From: Ilumatobacteraceae bacterium
Lineage (GTDB): Bacteria > Actinomycetota > Acidimicrobiia > Acidimicrobiales > Ilumatobacteraceae
Assembly (NCBI GenBank): GCA_030727685.1
Contig: JANRBC010000040.1
Span: forward strand, 1-7,310
Direction: 5' to 3'
DNA length: 7,310 nucleotides
Below are positions 6,540-7,310 of this stretch, in pieces; the first letter of the stretch is position 1, and each line of letters opens with the position of its first letter. Under the pieces are notes generated by a model. That model was not told the DNA's origin. It was given only the letters and a program-made list of their open reading frames with translations, and searched no databases. Made by a program: the position numbers and the translations under genes.

Positions 6540-7274
6540 ATGCGATCACTGATTGATCCAGTTTGGTTTTTATTACTTTTTTTGACATTCGCAATTTTCG
6601 TCAAAGTCGCAAATACAAAACTCAACCGAGTTATCAAATTGCTTACCCGAGTCAGCATCTCGATACTTGTCTTTCTTTCAACGGGCGTTGCAACCCTGAT
6701 TTTTGACCAGATTCTCGCAACTGAAACTTCACCAAAATCTGATTGGTCGCCTGAGTTCATTTTCGTTTTAGGTGGCGGCTATGAACTCGGCGCAAACGCG
6801 GCCCAAGATTTTCTTGGCACCGAAAGTATCCGACGCGTAAATGCAGCGTCAGCACTATGGCAAAAATACCCAAAATCTAAAGTCGTATTTTCAGGTAAGC
6901 AGCCTGGCACCGAAACTGAACGCGCCGCAACTCGACACGGCGAACTTTCATCTGAGCATGCAATATCTCTTGGTCTCACCGAAACACGTATCATCATTGA
7001 GTCGACGTCATCAAACACAAGAGAACATCCAACCGAAGCACTCAAACTTTCTGAAGTTAAGCGAGATAGCAAGATCGCAATAGTGACTTCTGATTTTCAT
7101 CTTCGTCGCGCCACAGGCGAGTTTAAAAAACACTTTCTAAATGTCGAATCTTTCGGCACTGGCGATGCAGCAAGCGGTCTATCATGGCTCGACTTCGTAC
7201 CCCTAGCGACACACCTCGACGAAAACGCCTACCGCATCAAAGAATTTGCCGGCATCATTATTTCGAAATTCTGA
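6540..7274 (+). CDS. DUF218 (YdcF/ElyC/SanA-like) membrane-anchored envelope protein
   Basis: This 244-residue protein has two N-terminal hydrophobic helices (about 7-24 and 36-57) and then a DUF218 domain (about 72-225). Seen: FIFVLGGGYE (73-82), the helix SIRRVNAASALWQKYP (96-111), VVFSGKQPG (115-123), RHGELSSEHAISLGL (132-146), IIIESTSSNTREHPTEAL (151-168) and IAIVTSDFHLRRA (179-191). The GGG loop, S-x-NT-x-E and VTS-x-x-H-x-x-RA strings are the family's conserved sites. E. coli relatives ElyC and SanA have been linked to peptidoglycan, lipid-carrier metabolism and envelope permeability, but the chemistry is unsettled. The two-helix N-terminus followed by the domain resembles ElyC. Gene order behind GT-C and GT2 genes fits a role in carrier or envelope glycan turnover, which is inference. 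ATG lies 8 bases after the GT2 stop. The stop is six bases from the 3' end of a convergent tRNA, leaving almost no room for a terminator. Confidence 0.85.
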   Translation: MRSLIDPVWFLLLFLTFAIFVKVANTKLNRVIKLLTRVSISILVFLSTGVATLIFDQILATETSPKSDWSPEFIFVLGGGYELGANAAQDFLGTESIRRVNAASALWQKYPKSKVVFSGKQPGTETERAATRHGELSSEHAISLGLTETRIIIESTSSNTREHPTEALKLSEVKRDSKIAIVTSDFHLRRATGEFKKHFLNVESFGTGDAASGLSWLDFVPLATHLDENAYRIKEFAGIIISKF

Positions 7275-7280
7275 AGAAAG

Positions 7281-7310
7281 TGGCGCGCTCGGACGGACTT
7301 GAACCGCCAA
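7281..7310 (-). tRNA. 3' end of a tRNA (identity uncertain, possibly Arg), cut by the window edge
   Basis: Read on the - strand, the last 30 bases give a T-arm with stem GGCGG, loop TTCAAGT and stem CCGTC (one G-T wobble). Then come a 7-base acceptor strand CGAGCGC, discriminator G and an encoded CCA ending at 7281. The implied 5' acceptor strand would be GCGCTCG. The anticodon lies outside the window. The acceptor and T-arm resemble actinobacterial tRNA-Arg(ACG)-like genes from memory, but this cannot be settled here. The CCA end faces the end of the DUF218 gene. Confidence 0.82.

Noticed and set aside
4255..7274. GC shift suggesting horizontal transfer of the glycosylation cassette
   Set aside because: Lines counted by hand gave about 46% for the MFS gene and about 41% for the GT-C gene, with wide line-to-line scatter. 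The difference is too small and too dependent on hydrophobic codons to claim transfer.

Overview
The window looks like a compact, gene-dense stretch of an actinobacterial chromosome, most plausibly from Acidimicrobiia or a similar small-genome aquatic actinobacterium. This placement is inference. It rests on an acyl-CoA carboxylase beta subunit followed by the small epsilon subunit found with actinobacterial acyl-CoA carboxylases, an actinobacterial-style MsrA N-terminus, a tRNA with encoded CCA, moderate GC (roughly 40-52% in lines counted by hand) and very short intergenic gaps. There are no insertion sequences, CRISPR arrays, phage genes or gene-free stretches over 300 bases.

Left part (1-3159, + strand): the 3' end of an acyl/propionyl-CoA carboxylase beta subunit gene runs by a GTGA overlap into a small epsilon-subunit gene. 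Two bases later comes a class III (CaiB/BaiF) CoA-transferase, and 15 bases after that a DHA2-type major facilitator exporter. All four could be one transcript: carboxylation of acyl-CoA (probably propionyl-CoA and perhaps acetyl-CoA), CoA exchange between organic acids, and a co-transcribed but functionally unlinked exporter.

Middle (3156-4251): the exporter gene ends tail-to-tail with msrA (- strand), the two stop codons overlapping in one TTAA. An 11-bp tandem duplication just before the exporter stop sets its present C-terminus. msrA (methionine sulfoxide repair) is divergent from a GNAT acetyltransferase, with only 16 bases between start codons.

Right part (3745-7274, + strand): the GNAT gene is followed after 3 bases by a polytopic GT-C/GT39-like glycosyltransferase, then a soluble family 2 glycosyltransferase of the HGDGQY type, then a two-TM DUF218 (YdcF/ElyC/SanA-like) protein. 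I read the last three as a possible lipid-linked-sugar or envelope glycosylation module: GT2 loads a sugar on a carrier, the GT-C protein transfers it outside the membrane, and the DUF218 protein acts on envelope or carrier turnover. This is inference from families and gene order. The window closes with the 3' end of a tRNA on the - strand, its CCA only six bases from the end of the DUF218 gene.

Nothing here is clearly a new biological system. The best leads are the three-gene envelope cassette, the 11-bp C-terminal duplication, the valine at the carboxylase specificity position, and the lack of Shine-Dalgarno sites together with the 16-base divergent gap.
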